NCBI GenBank assembly: GCA_014529385.2
Contig: CM043968.1
Span: 128,391,518 to 128,455,517 of the forward strand
Length of the DNA: 64,000 bases
Direction of reading: 5' to 3'
From: Adiantum capillus-veneris
Taxonomy: Eukaryota > Streptophyta > Polypodiopsida > Polypodiales > Pteridaceae
Shown here one piece after another: positions 1 to 11,617 of this stretch. Positions within the stretch are counted from its first letter, which is position 1, and the number at the start of each line of letters is the position of its first letter. Under the pieces are notes generated by a model. It did not search any database. It was not told the origin of the DNA and worked only from the letters and a program-made list of their open reading frames with translations. Both the position numbers and the translations under genes were made by a program.

Positions 1-38
1 TGTAAAGCGGACACTGATGTTGGGGAAGATTCTCCTAT

Positions 39-841
39 ATGGATGTATTACCTGGGATGACTGAGTCGGACAATGTGGATTGGGTCCACCTAGCAGCAAC
101 CATAGACACTTGGGGAAACAGGGGGACGACTTCAGTAACACCTGAGGGGGATGAAATGCTCATACCCTTAAATATGCTACAAGCCATGCATATAGCTTCT
201 GTCAAGACTCATCCTAATGTAACAAAAAGAACATACAAGTGGGTCCCTAAAGCTTCTTTAGAGACCATAGCTAGTGCTAAAAAACAAAAGCCTTGTAAGA
301 AACATCCCACTCGCTCCAAGAAAAGTAAGAAAATGTTGCGATGAATACCTAAAGGACTATTGGAAGCCCAAGGCTACTATCAAGGAAATGATCAAATCTG
401 GGTGCCAAAACGTAAATTGTGTTCTTACCTATCACCTGACCCATGTGAACTCAATCCCGTAGCTCCAAAACGAATCAACAACCCGCTCCAGAGCTAGTTT
501 GGGTACCGAAGAAAGAACGATTTGTTCCACCTAGCTCAAGAAGAGGGGAGTCCCATGAAGCTTCTAGCTCCTCATGTAATGCATCCATAGAAGTAAAAGC
601 TTCTCCACAACCTCCACCTACAATAGTGGACCTCCATGAAGCTACAGAAGAATCCACACCTCCCAGTGTTCAAGAATCACCTGATGAACCACTTCAAGTT
701 CGATCCTGGGAGAGTACCTTACCACCCTTGCAACTCGACGAGGCACCTAAGGTAATAGAAAACTACTGGCAAAAATCCTCACCTATTACCAACTGGAACG
801 ATTGGTTTCAAAGGGTGATGAGCTCATTTCAAATGGTATGA
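39..841 (+). pseudogene. Post-integrase tail of gypsy element E with W-x-P-K motifs
   Basis: Three overlapping frames (39-344, 274-462 and an open stretch 449-841) read as one broken coding region. Visible motifs are YKWVPK (near 234), YWKPK (near 358), IWVPK (near 396) and VWVPK (near 497), in a basic, proline/serine-rich context. The last frame ends at 841, just before a polypurine tract and LTR, so this is the 3' coding end of an LTR retrotransposon whose body lies left of the window. The same motif type, and a shared NPNVT-like word before it, occurs after integrase in the giant element at 46960-47300, so the two are probably related. Function unknown; nucleic-acid binding by the basic repeats is a guess. 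At least two frameshifts are needed to join the parts. Confidence 0.55.
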
Positions 842-850
842 TCTACCCCA

Positions 851-863
851 GGAAGGGGGGAGA
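851..863 (+). promoter_or_regulatory. Polypurine tract of element E
   Basis: An uninterrupted purine run (GGAAGGGGGGAGA) lies directly against a TGTTGAC start, as expected for the plus-strand primer of an LTR retrotransposon. Confidence 0.65.
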
Positions 864-1321
864 TGTTGACAGACATCATTCACTCACTCCCCTTTCAACC
901 TTGTTTCCCTGACCTCTCAATCTCCCAATCTTAGGGAATGTATATATATAGCCTTATACTCACAAAAAAAATAATAATAATAAAGAGCAAGAGCAATTAG
1001 CAAACAAGTATGCACAATAAAAGTCAAAACATTGACTCAGACCTACACATTCGCATCCGGTACAGTGAAACAGAAACCTATGCCATAAAACACCTTTGAT
1101 CCTCATCACTAGAGTGATGGAGGGTAGGTAGGATTAGTACTATAGGAGTGTTTTTGTTTTAGAGTTGAGTGATTAGCAAAGTTCCTTTTTCCCACTGATG
1201 TGCCTCCTAGAGGTATTCTTTGTGTTTCTTAGTGTGTACAGGAACGTGTTGCTGTGGTTAGGATTTGGACCTTCATGGAATCTTTCTCTCATCCACTTCA
1301 AATCAAGCGCGACCATCAACA
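864..1321 (+). repeat. 3' LTR of element E
   Basis: Starts TGTTGA right after the polypurine tract and ends TCAACA, giving 6-bp terminal inverted repeats over 458 bp. It holds a TATATATATA box at 941-950 and AATAAA-like signals near 970-1020, in the U3-R order expected of an LTR. No second copy is in the window, so the right border rests on the inverted termini alone. Confidence 0.6.
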
Positions 1322-2473
1322 CAAACAGGTGTTTCTTGTCCATTAGCATTGCCCCTTATCTTTTTTGCATCCATGTTTGTCTGCTTTAATTGTGATTGGT
1401 AGCATAATATTCAATGCATTTGCTTAGTATCAAACATTTAATTCAATGTAATCTTTTGTCATAATCACTTGTCTATGTTTAAAACTCAAGTAGTCCGACT
1501 AAGCTAAATTGACCAAGTTAGGTGTTAGAGATCTTCTCTTAATACCATGGGGAATGCCTTCCTAATAATCAATGGTTACTTAGGTTCTTAATCCGATTTA
1601 GGTAGCATTGTGTGAAATGTAATAGGGATTTCTAGTGGGCTTGACACTATTGACCTTTAGCTTAAGTATTATAAAGGGAGTTTACTTGTGTGATGAGCCT
1701 GGGGAGGTGTATCAGTGTTATATGACCCCCCAAAGTTACAAAATTAAAATGCTGAAAATGAACAAACAAAAAATCAAAGTGCCATAGTGTAAAATCTTAA
1801 GCTGGAAGAGAAATCTCAGCTTGATTTGGTACTTCACTCACATGTATCGCCTATGGTACTAGAGCCCTAGAGGTTCCCAGTGTGGGCGCTTTTCCTTGAA
1901 AAGCAAAAAACCCAAGGCATACAAAATAAGCACACACATCGAAATTGAATCACTGTGAAAAGACTTTGGGGGGTCAAAGGAAAGGTAATCAGTCAGGCGA
2001 TGATTTCATGAGAAATTCCTTTTATCGTAGCTTAACTACAAGGTCTTCTAGGTATAGTCTCTAGCCAGCCCTCGAACATGAAATACTTGGCTCTCGCGAT
2101 TAAACAACTTAATTGACCAGAGAAAATTAAGAAGCTTACCCATGGTATTAATAGTCGATCTTTAATGCCTTTCGACCGTTAAATTAGCGACCCCAGACTT
2201 GTTTAATTTTTTACCTTTACATCTGTTTATGCATTTGATTATATTGCAATTTAATGTTTATTGCTGACAAATGGTTTAAATTTTTGTTACCAATCAAATT
2301 GTCTGCCTAAAACTGCATATGATTTTTAATCGCTTATGAGAATGCATTTACTGTGCCAATGGTGTTTGATTTTGCAGTGACTAAAGAAGGCTAAGGACAT
2401 TCATCTCAAATGCTCTTCCACTTCGACGAACAAGCTTCAACTCAATAGCTTCCGAGGACGGAATCTACATCAA
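1322..2473. other. Non-coding stretch between two LTRs
   Basis: AT-rich sequence with no ORF above about 60 codons and no recognised motif. The last 100 bases run into the polypurine tract at 2474 and are probably the 3' untranslated part of the element owning the LTR at 2485. The rest is unassigned. Confidence 0.5.
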
Positions 2474-3049
2474 GAAGGGGGGCATGTTAACCCTCACGGC
2501 TCACGGACACCCTATCACCTATGACGGACGTTGTAACCTACGGCGGACATTGTATTATTTATTTGGTAGAGTCAGGTACCGGGCTTGTCGGTCCAATAGG
2601 AAAAGGGTAAGAGTGATCGCCGATGAGAGGCGCACTCTAACTGGAACATTCAAGGGATTAGTTGGCTAAGCATGGGCGCCCAAGTGTGAATGGGGCGAGC
2701 TCATATAAAAGTCAACTAAACCTAAAATTCTCTCATTTGTGCAATGCAAGAAGAGTGCTCTTGCTCCATCTCCTTGTGTACTAGTGTGTGTGTGTGTACT
2801 TGAGAGAGAGAGAGAGAGAGTGTGTGTGTGTGTGTGATCGAGCATTGCGGTGGCACGACGGCAGTGAAGCGGTTGAGCGCGACGTAGCGGCGTCTCCTTC
2901 TTCTTCGCGGCGAGGAATCCTCCACGGAAGGAGCATAGAGCGGTGTGTGACACACCATTGCCCTCTTTTGAGCTTACTAGTTAAGCTAGTTGTGTGCTTG
3001 GAGTTGTCTGTGGCTCGCACACAGTGTTAGGCAAGTCCCTTGCTTCGAC
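2474..3049 (+). repeat. Polypurine tract plus LTR of another retroelement
   Basis: GAAGGGGGG at 2474-2482 precedes TGTTAACC at 2485, read as polypurine tract then LTR start. A TATAAAA box at 2704-2710 and a compound (TG)n/(GA)n/(TG)n tract at 2784-2836 lie inside. The right edge is placed at the TTCGACA near 3049 because homology to the giant element's extra ORF begins just after it. No partner LTR is in the window, so the end is uncertain by tens of bases. Confidence 0.45.
2784..2836. repeat. Compound TG/GA microsatellite
   Basis: (GT)n, then (GA)n, then (TG)n within about 50 bp. It generates spurious ORFs on both strands. Confidence 0.9.
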
Positions 3050-3054
3050 AGTGC

Positions 3055-3426
3055 GGCAAGGAGCGCACAGGTGCCATTAAATTGTTCACTGGCTCGCCTG
3101 ACCTCTCTTGCATCATGCTCAGGAAAATATGTAAAACCCTTCTAGCAGTTTTTGAGATCTTTAAACCTGGACAGGCAACAGACAGCATATTCTTCTTCCA
3201 AGACACATATAGATGTGCGTATGAACTGTCTGCTCAGCCTTCCCATGAGGCGATACATGCCCTCTACCAGCGAATAATGTTTTTGCCCTCGTACCATCTC
3301 CAAGCCTTTGAAGAAGCCTTCTACACCGGTTTCTTCACCATCGATACAGAAATATTCAGCCCTACATTATTGGCCCAGCATGCACGGTATGAGTCTGTAC
3401 TGAAGCTGCACGAAAGCCTCCATTGA
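3055..3426 (+). pseudogene. 3' remnant of the giant-element extra ORF
   Basis: About 120 codons align without gaps to the C-terminus of the giant element's extra ORF (about 53365-53723). Shared words include KLFTGSPDL, DSIFFFQDTYRCAY, HALYQRIMFLP and QAFEEAFYTGFF. About 24 of 121 residues differ, while many codons differ only at the third base, which suggests the protein was kept under selection before the copies parted. The 5' part has been replaced by the LTR ending near 3049. A stop at 3424-3426 precedes a polypurine tract and LTR, matching the layout at 53723. Function of the domain is unknown. Confidence 0.8.
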
Positions 3427-3465
3427 AGAAGTAACTCTACTCTCATGTCGGGGATGACATGATCT

Positions 3466-4421
3466 AGGAGGGGGGGAGTGCTACTAGCTGAACACACTTA
3501 ATGAGGGATGATTGACCGGCGGGATACTAATTTTCTTTGTAATTATTCCTTAATTGAGAAGAAACCATCATTTCACCTTTGTAAATAGTGGGGCTTGCAG
3601 AAGCTTCCAAATTGTATCCCGTTTTTGACATTTAGACTAAGCAAATGGTTAAATTTGAACATTAGGGTTTGAGATTGTAAGGTATTTATACCACTTTTGA
3701 CCTTAATGCAAAAAACCTTTTGTCATTTTTATAAGTTTTGTCTCTGTGATTTGAGCGTACTTTGTGTACGAGAGAGAGTGAGAGTTTTGTCTTGACGCTA
3801 CGCGCGCACTCGTGCTCGAAATTGAGTGCGAGAGAAGTGCAGCGTGTTGCCCCCCGAAGAGAGCTACGCGCCAACACCTACATTGCAAGTGTGCGGCACG
3901 GCTTTGCGAGATCGATCCACCAACTATATCTGGTGATTCGGTGAGCATACGTTGTCCTTTCTTTTCATTTCAGCATATCCACGCGTTCGCAATGAGTAGA
4001 GCTACACATTAGGTACTTTTATTTTCAAAAACGTCGACCTGTAAATTTCGACCAGACATCCTACGTGATTTTGCACTAGGTGTTTAGGGTTGGAGTTTTG
4101 GTTCATGGACCTTAGGGAGAGCGACCTATTGGTGTTAATAGGATTTCTGTCAAGTTCCGTAGTGTTTCGAGAACGTTTGGTGGGTATTTGGCTCTTGAAA
4201 GCATTGTAGGAAATCTCCTCTTGTGTACTCTTGAAGGCTGTAGCTTAAACATTGGGTAGAGACCTCTGTAGGAAGTAGTCATTAGTCGGTCGAGTGTAGG
4301 TTGACACCCTATGCTTCCTTCCACGCGCCTGCGGGTCGAACTTCATCCTTAGCTAACAAAACTTGTTAGGTGAGTTCTCACTGTGCTGACATCCATCGCG
4401 ACGTATCCGCACCTTGTTGCA
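3466..4421 (+). repeat. Polypurine tract and diverged LTR of the giant-element family
   Basis: AGGAGGGGGGGAG at 3466-3478 precedes TGCTACTAGCTGAACAC at 3479. The next 930 bp follow the giant element's LTRs: the (T)AATTATTC block, GAGAGAGTGAGAG, the GACATCCTACGTG half-site near 4055, and the block ending with a GTATCCG word near 4403-4409. The start reads TGCTAC rather than TGTTAG and the end is diverged, so this is an older member or subfamily. The 4410-4421 edge is approximate. Confidence 0.75.
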
Positions 4422-5449
4422 TCAACTTCACACTGTGAAATGTGTGTAGAAATGGCCTCCTTTTATAGGCCAAAAGGGTTTCCCTCTCGCATGAGAGGCA
4501 GCCATGTGTAGTTGTAAGATCTCCAAACCCGCCGACACCAAAAGCGAGATGGAACCTTTGACAAGTCTGTAGGCCTACTAAGCTCAAAGTCTTTAAACAA
4601 GGAAAGTTCCAGGTAATTCACCCTTACCATTGACAATGGTTTAGGTTTATAGCCCTAGAAGAGACCTAGTCCTGTCTCGTAGAGGAAATGGGACCCTAAA
4701 AAAAAAATCCGGCCCTAAATCTTCATCCTTTAGATTAAGGTTTCCTTAGCCAACGCTTTTTTCCCTCCAGCATATGTGAGGGCACAGCCGCTGGTGGATT
4801 CCTTGTCCAAGTGAAGAAGTTTCTAATCATTTTAGTGCGCGGGAATGGATAGTTACCTGACTAATCAGGTCCACCCGTCCATGATTGAAAACCTTAGTCA
4901 ATCCCCACTTACCACCCCGCACTCACACATGATTCTATTGTTGTTTAATTACTACCACATTCTTTTCACAATTAAAATAATGATTCCTTTTTAACTTTTC
5001 AAACTGCATTTTCAAATCATTCTTTCAGAAAACATACATCTTTAAACTTAAGACAAGGTACTGTCATTTATAAGTATCACTGACCAGTACTAACTTGTCT
5101 CAAAACCACCTATACAAGGGTGAAAAAGGGCACCCATTCCTTATTTATATAACCGGGGCGGAAAGTCTTCACCCAAAGTCCGGGCGCCCATACGCCAAAA
5201 CCAATTGCCCATACAACCGGGCGGCTCCCCTAGGATAAAAAAACGGTATCCTAACTTATGTAGAAACATCAAGACATGACACGGAGTAGAAACTCATCGT
5301 TCATGGGGGTAACCGACTTAATCGTGGCTAGAAAGCCAATCATTATCATCAAAATATAACATTTCTTTCCTATTTCAACCAGTCATAACCCAATCAGTCC
5401 TTTCCTAATTACAATCATTTCTCGCGGGTTTCGTGGAAGTTACCTTCCG
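4422..5449. other. Non-coding stretch with a minus-strand TATA-like box
   Basis: No convincing ORF. On the minus strand TATAAAA lies at 4467-4461 inside GGCCTATAAAAGG, which could be the core promoter of an LTR or gene reading leftward, but no coding sequence follows it. The remainder is AT-rich and unassigned. Confidence 0.4.
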
Positions 5450-5499
5450 TTTACGGCCAGTTTTTTCTCCTTCCTAACCTTACGTATGCAATGCTTAAC

Positions 5500-5706
5500 T
5501 TAAAATGAACTGTAAAAGCTATTAATGGCATAATTGAAATCCACCTGGGACTGGTCGTCCATCTGCTGTGGGGCAGGTGCCCGTAAACTCTCCTCTGTTG
5601 GCCTATGGCTAGGCCTTGCTTCATGGTCGTTAGTTGCTTTGTTGCGTTTGTTACTAACATCTTCATCTTCAGTCAAAGGGTTTCCCCTGGTTCTCTTGGG
5701 AGCCAT
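5500..5706 (-). CDS. Short ORF starting MAPKRTRG, gag-like or first-exon start
   Basis: 68 codons from ATG at 5706, rich in charged residues (MAPKRTRGNPLTEDED at the start) and ending soon after FNYAIN. Very basic MAP[KR]R starts are common in plant retroelement gag proteins but are not diagnostic. Upstream on the same strand a TATAAATAG box lies at 5839-5831, about 125 bases before the ATG, giving a plausible promoter and leader. A possible splice donor (CAG/GTGGAT) occurs within the ORF near 5550, so this could also be exon 1 of a spliced gene. No downstream domain is recognised. Confidence 0.35.
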   Translation of the reverse strand: MAPKRTRGNPLTEDEDVSNKRNKATNDHEARPSHRPTEESLRAPAPQQMDDQSQVDFNYAINSFYSSF

Positions 5707-5830
5707 TTTGGCAGCCGTTAGGGTTAATCAATTAGAGATTAAACTCTAATGATTTCTGCGTAGTGTTTCTCCCTAGATGAGAGAGAAATTCTCAAGGCTC
5801 CGAGTCTGTCAAAATATGAAGAGAAAGGTC

Positions 5831-5839
5831 CTATTTATA
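5831..5839 (-). promoter_or_regulatory. TATA box upstream of the 5706 ORF
   Basis: TATAAATAG on the minus strand, about 125 bases upstream of the ATG at 5706, with a pyrimidine-rich leader between. Confidence 0.4.
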
Positions 5840-6440
5840 ACTTTTTCTGGACATCTGGCAGATTTTGGCAGCTTTCCCCTAGTCCAAGCAGCCCCCCAGC
5901 TTGAAATTTGTGCCATTTTCAGCCATCGCTTCTCCTGGCAAGTTTCCCCAACTTCCACACTCACACCATACCTTCCAGAATTTGCCTGGTTGATTTTTGC
6001 AGATTTTAAATGATGAAATTTGGAACTTCCGATCTAACTCTAGAATTTCCTATCTAACCTTAGTGTAAAAAAGTCTTTGCTAATGATTAATAATGAAACC
6101 ATCCAATTTTTGTTATTAATTAAATTTCTATGGTAATTTTCCAGGACCCGTAACTATTCCCGTTTTTATCGGAATCAGATTCTGAAAATTTCTAAACACA
6201 GTAAAGCTCTGCTTATGATTCCAATAATACCAAAATTAATAGTGTTTGGAGTCCTGCAATAGTGTTTTCCATTAAGTTTTGCAAACTTAGTACAATCTTT
6301 AAGGTTTCGGAAGCTGGAAACCTTACAATAGCCACCCTTGTGTAGATAAGTCCAAATCAGACCCTCCAATCTTCCCATGTGTGGCCTCCCTTGAGAAGAT
6401 AAGTCCGCTTTTGAATGCGACCACCGACCACCGGCCATTG
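5840..6440. other. Unassigned non-coding stretch
   Basis: AT-rich sequence without a convincing ORF. It lies upstream of the minus-strand TATA box at 5839, so part may be promoter or LTR U3 of that unit. Confidence 0.35.
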
Positions 6441-6480
6441 ACTACCGGTCAGTGGACAAATTCGGCCAAATGACCGTTTT

Positions 6481-6625
6481 TCGATCATTTTTCGGCCCCC
6501 GCTTGGCCATAATATTCCTGCAAAAAGGAATATTCCGGATGTTAAAATTTTGGCAAAATATTCCGGCCATAATATTCCGCCCGGCCATGATATTCCGGCA
6601 AAAAGGAATATTTTGGCTTGAGACT
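6481..6625. repeat. Short direct and inverted repeats of a GGCCATAATATTCC word
   Basis: GGCCATAATATTCC-type words recur in direct orientation and face inverted GGAATATT words within 150 bp. ORFs on both strands therefore show similar internally repeated peptides. It looks like a degraded local satellite or foldback sequence. Confidence 0.55.
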
Positions 6626-6769
6626 GGCCGGTGAAAATTTTGATTTCCGGTGAGTGACATTATTTTTTGGCCGGTTATTTTTCTTCACGCACGATGGCTT
6701 CCCCTCATAATGGGGACTTACAAATGTGCGTTTTTAACACAAAATATTACAAGGGGTAAATGAGGCTTC

Positions 6770-7283
6770 ATAATTAACACTAGCAACAAGAGTTATGATA
6801 AGTGAGGAACTAATTCTTTCTCCTATGAAATGTTTCTTCTTCCTCTTCCCTACCCTCATTACCTGCTAGCTCTCTCCACCTTCGAAGGTGTTTGAGTTCT
6901 TGGGATTGGGGCTTGGGATAGTTAAAGCTTTTTTCAAGTTTATGTTATGTTTGTGATGCATGAATTTTTCAATCTTCATTGCATCACCTAGGTCACAAGG
7001 AACACAAAGATTGTATTGTAACAAGTCTCTCTTAATGGGAGAAATCATAATACAAATGCCTATTGGAGGGGGGACCGGCTCCACAAAAATCCGGTTCTGA
7101 ACTATTGTCATGTTCTCTAAATTCTCTCTCTTGCAAAAGTATTGATCATGCCAAGTTAAGTAATTGCTATGATTATGTTGCTATCTTCAATTTTGTTCAC
7201 CCGCTATGCTCACAAATTCATTTCTCAAAAGTACTCTCATTAATTTCCGCTACTCTCAAGTTAAATATGCCAACTCCATTACA
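6770..7283 (+). repeat. Diverged LTR fragment related to element B
   Basis: Aligns by eye with the last 500 bp of element B's LTRs (about 10780-11234 and 18030-18485). Shared blocks include GCTAGCTCT, GAACACAAAGA, GTCTCTCTTRATGGGAGAAA, GGGGACCGGCTCCA and the terminal CATTACA at 7283. It is truncated on the left and much more diverged than B's own LTR pair, so it is an older insertion. Confidence 0.65.
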
Positions 7284-7561
7284 CTAACTCACCAATCCAA
7301 TTCTGTAGCTCAAGTTTGGACTTGAGATAGTCAAGTAGATCAAGCTTTCCCACAATCTTCCTATACATGGTAGCATTATCACATTAGGAAGGGAATGGGG
7401 TCTAAGGGGGCCTCTTTATTTTCCATGGGATTAAAAAGGAAATTATGGAAGGGAAAAATGGGTGGATGCCATGTGGCTGCCTTTTCTGTTTGGGGAATGG
7501 GCATTGGCGGTCAGAGTGTTCAGAAGCCATGGAATATGATCGGAAGAAGTAGAAACGTGAT
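7284..7561. other. Junction region upstream of element A pol
   Basis: Contains a 39-bp word (7383-7421, starting ATTAGGAAGGGAATGGGG) that recurs on the other strand at 27278-27316. No convincing coding sequence. The gag of element A is not visible, so A is 5' truncated here. Confidence 0.4.
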
Positions 7562-8794
7562 GTGGGAAAACAGCCTAGTGTGGATATGGTCGAGATTGAA
7601 GGATTGGAGGAGTCAGATCTGGTGGTTTTACTAATCATGCAATCTGGTAAAAATGTGGTTCCAACAACTGATGGTAAGCTTCCGAATTGGACAACTCAAG
7701 AAGAAGTATGGAAAAAGACTGTGACCTGGATGCCACAATCAGCACCACCAGTGAAATCATCAGGACCATCGATCGTTGGTCTGGAAATAAATGATGGGAA
7801 AGAGAGAAACAAGGATGATACTAGGGAAGGGGATGATTGGAATTCAGGTTGGAAAGAGATCCTCAATTCGCCAATACAAGTACCTTTGGGTTCACTACTG
7901 AAATTGGTTCAGAATTTTCATAATGCCTTGCTAAGCCAGAAGTCCAAAGAGCTGAGGAAAGTGGACATTGCGATAGCTGAAGGCAAGGGGGATGAGTCAG
8001 CCCTGCTGCCGGCAAATAGGATCACGGATATTTGCATTCCGGAGCTTTTAGTCAGATATCATGGTACATACATCGACAAGATACTATTAGATGGAGGAGC
8101 GGGAGTAAATATTATTACTCAAGCAGCTTGTGAGCGTTTTGGACTCGGTGATTGGGAACCTGCACCCTTTGTAGTTCGCATGGCAGATCAAAGAAGAGTG
8201 CAACCAGTAGGATTACTTCGGGGCATTGTCCTGGATGTAGCTGCCCTTTCTTTTTCTGTCTCTTTAGTAGTCTTGAATATTGAGGATCATAGTCAGGATT
8301 ATCACATTATTTTGGGGAGACCATGGTTAAGACAAGCCAGGGTAAAGCACAATTGGGAGGCAAGTATGCTTATAGTTAAAAAGGGTTGCAGGAAAGTTCG
8401 GGTGATGTTGGGAACATGTAGGCAACCCATTCAAGCAGCATGGCCTGTGATAGCAGAAACAATAAATATGGCAGAAGGATTAGAAGAAGATGAAGAGGAG
8501 CAATTTTTGAAGGCTAACCCGGATTTAGTTTCTTTGTATCTCGCCGACATTTCTATGATTCCGGAGGGGAAATCTCTTGGGGCTATAGGAATTTCACCCA
8601 AGACAGGGATGCAACAGAAAGCTTGGCCTAGTCCCGAACAAGCGGAGTCTCGGCCCATTTATATTAACAAGCAGCTTGAGGAAAGTTTTCAAGGAGACTT
8701 GATTGGCTTACTGATAGAATTTAAATATGTTTTCGCATGGAAATATGCGGATATTGAAAGGATTGGATCCAAAGTTTTATCAGCATACTATTAA
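7562..8794 (+). pseudogene. Element A: protease region of gypsy pol
   Basis: A 410-codon ORF. A retropepsin-like domain occupies about residues 155-280: LLDGGAGVN (canonical DSGA reads DGGA) and later IILGRPWL. The preceding 150 residues are an unassigned gag-pol linker with no zinc knuckle. It ends at KYVFAWKYADIE, the usual entry to RT, where a frameshift near 8760-8790 moves coding into the next frame. This is the 5' part of an element later split by element B. Gag and 5' LTR are not found. Confidence 0.8.
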
Positions 8795-9617
8795 CCTAAA
8801 ACCAGATGATGTGCTAGTGAAGCAGCATTCTTATAGAATGAATCCAAATGTGGCAAAGCAAATTAAGGTGGAAATTGATCGTCATTTGGAGGTGGGTTTT
8901 ATTACCCCTATTGATAATCCCCAGTGGATTTCTCCCATTGTGGTGGTACCAAAGAAAAACAAGCAAATTCGCATCTGTGTGGATTATCGAAAGCTGAATG
9001 CAGCTACAGTTCTGGATCCTTTTCCTCTTCCAATTTTGGATTCTATTTTGGATGATGTGGCAGAGCATGAGATGTATACTTTTCTGGATGGGTTTAGTGG
9101 ATATAACCAAATTAGAATGGCGTTGTGAGATCAGTCTAAAACAGCTTTTATCACAGCATGGGGAATTTTTGCATGCATAGTGACGTGGTTCGGATTAAGG
9201 AATGAGCCCTCAACTTTTCAAAGGGATATGTTTCAAATTTTTGGTCCCTATTTGACAGATTTTATGCGGGTTTTTTTGGATTATCTTAGTGTTTTTTTAG
9301 CACAAAGCTGGAGTATTTGAAACAATTGCGGTTATGTTTTATGAAATGTCGAGAGGTAAAATTCAGTTTAAATCCTCTCAAATGTGCATTTGCAGTTAAA
9401 AGTGGAAGGTTATTGGGTCATATAATCTCTGAGGATGGCATTTTTGTGGATCCGGATAAAATAGCCGCAATTATGGAAGTGCCTCCACCGGTGAATTCAA
9501 AACAGTGCCAAGTCTTTTTGGGTAAAGCTCGTTGGCATGGGAGGCATTTGAGGTTTGTAGCACATTTGGCAATCCCTATTAATCAGGCAGCAGATTCTAA
9601 GGATTTTGAATGGACGA
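8727..9617 (+). pseudogene. Element A: reverse transcriptase, broken
   Basis: The frame at 8727-9128 carries RT landmarks WISPIVVVPKKN, RICVDYRKLNAAT and FLDGFSGYNQI, then a TGA at 9126-9128. In-frame sequence continues with KTAFIT and a degraded active site reading FLDYLSV in place of the usual F[VLM]DD box. The RT connection follows at 9317-9617 (LGHIISEDGIFVDPDKI). The reading frame is then interrupted by insertion of element B at 9618. Non-functional. Confidence 0.85.
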
Positions 9618-9994
9618 TGTCATAATAATCAATATCTAATTCTTGTAAATGATTTTCTCATGTTAAACTGATCATTTAATATAGGGAAGTGCCAGGGAAG
9701 AAAAGCCTAGAATATTGGTTAAGCTAGCAGACCGGCCATAGTAGGGATTCAAGGGAGGGAAAATAGGGATCCAAAGGGGGGTCCATCTGCAACAGATCCA
9801 TGTGCAACAATGGGCTAAAAAGACCCTAAGGTTCAGCCCATTAAGACTTCCAAAATGCAAAGGTTCCAAACTTCAAAGGTTGTGTCCAAAGGTCAACCTT
9901 AAGGGAATCGGATGCTCTGTGTGTGTACAAAAAAGTCTTTGCAATCCCTACTTGGGAGGGGGCGAGCCTGGCATGTAGGGGATGAGAGAGAAAG

Positions 9995-10038
<44 letters not shown>

Positions 10039-11234
10039 GCTCCCTTTACACAAAGGGAATCAGGGACACATGCCAGCTCCCTAGGCCACATGCCCACAAG
10101 GTGTACCCAATTCCTATTGGATGGCCTTGGAGGTGGACCAATGAGAATTAGACTAGAGTAAATTTAGTTTAATTAATTTAAAAAACACTTAATAAAAGAA
10201 CCAATGAAAATTATGTCCTCTAGAAGATTATTGGATAGTCTCCCAAGGGGTCCAATGAGCATTCAACAACCCAATGGCTTGCCTGATTCCTATTGGCCAG
10301 GAGGCAAAGGGGTCCAATGAGAGTTTAGTTGAATTATTAAATTACCTAAAGCTCTCACAAAAGGGAAAAGGGGGACACATGTCAGAAGGCTATCACTTTT
10401 GCTGCTTAATATTTATTGGCTTGACCTGGGGAGGTCCAATGAGGGTAGAGCAAGAGCAAATAGCAAGAGGGATCGCCCAAGAGATAGAGGGGGCTGATTT
10501 TTGCAAGGCGTTATCACACACACACACACACACACACAATCTCATGTGTGAAGTAAAGAAGACTATCTCTTCCCAAGCTTTAATGGAGAGCTCATCACCT
10601 ACTCCAAGCTTGTGAGATAGAAGCCTACATCGGCACACTCTTGGCATGTGGATGGAAATCCAACCAAGAGCCAAGCTTCAATGAATGCTCATCTCCTCTA
10701 CCATGCTAATTACTAAGCTAAGCTATGCTAATATGAGTGATTATGTGAGGAGATGTACATCTTTCTCGTAAGATACTCCTTCTTCCTCTCAATCTACTTT
10801 CATACCCTGCTAGCTCATACCATCTTCAAAGGTGTGTGAGGTCTTGGGTCTGAGACTGGGGATAATTGATGTTGTGTTTGCTAAGTGTTTTGCTTAGTGC
10901 ATGAAGCTTTCATCTTCATTGAACTAGCTAGTCTTGAAGGAACACAAAGAATTGTATTGTACAATGTCTCTCTTGATGGGAGAAACCATAATACAAAGCC
11001 TTTTGGAGAGGGGACCGGCTCCATGCAAATCCGGTCCTCAACTGTTGTCAATAGCTTAATTTCTCTCTCTTTTGAAAGTATTGTTCATGCTATCTAACTA
11101 GGTGTTATGATTTTTGTTGCTCTCTCCACCCAAGCACTCTTGTAATTCTCATTAGGAATCTATTCTAATGAAATGCTTACTATGTTCATGCTAATTTCCG
11201 CTACACACAAGTTTTTAGGCCATTAAATGTTACA
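9618..11234 (+). repeat. 5' LTR of element B
   Basis: 1,617 bp, TGTCATAATAATC to ATGTTACA. It carries (CA)n tracts at 9996-10037 and 10515-10539. Compared with the 3' LTR it has a longer first (CA)n and an extra block of about 38 bp near 10405-10450. Confidence 0.95.
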
Positions 11235-11235
11235 T

Positions 11236-11247
11236 TGGTATCAGAGC
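11236..11247 (+). promoter_or_regulatory. Primer binding site, initiator tRNA-Met type
   Basis: TGGTATCAGAGC, one base after the LTR end, is complementary to the 3' end of plant initiator tRNA-Met, the usual primer for chromoviruses and copia elements. Confidence 0.85.
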
Positions 11248-11617
11248 ACAAGGTATCTCTTTTCTTGCTCAAGAAGGGAGGTCCTCAAGGTAGCTATAAA
11301 TGGTTGGTATTATTAATTGCCTATGAGTAAGTAGAATAGGTATTTTTCAGCCTTGCAGTGCGCCTGCCTTCGTGCAGTTAACGGGGCATCACCATCGAGA
11401 GCTATGGTCTGAATAGTGGAGTCCTAAGGGGCTTGCCTATGGCTTAACCACTAGCAGGATCCGGTGCTATTTTGGTGTTAAGAGACCCTCTCTTCTATTC
11501 CTTGCAATTAATGGTAATCGAGCCACGGGTACAGTAGCTTGAGTGTTTTTTCTAAAGGGGTAAAGAGGAGTAGCAACTAGGGCTTGAAGTGCCAAAGTAC
11601 ACCTAACAATTGTTAGA
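11248..11617 (+). other. Untranslated leader of element B
   Basis: Between primer site and the gag ATG at 11618. No ORF; presumably 5' UTR with packaging functions. Confidence 0.6.

Noticed and set aside
2666-3030. Several overlapping ORFs rich in His-Thr or Arg-Glu
   Set aside because: Produced by the TG/GA microsatellite on both strands.
9841-10151. Cys-Val and His-Thr repeat ORFs in element B's LTRs
   Set aside because: Translation of (CA)n tracts inside LTRs.
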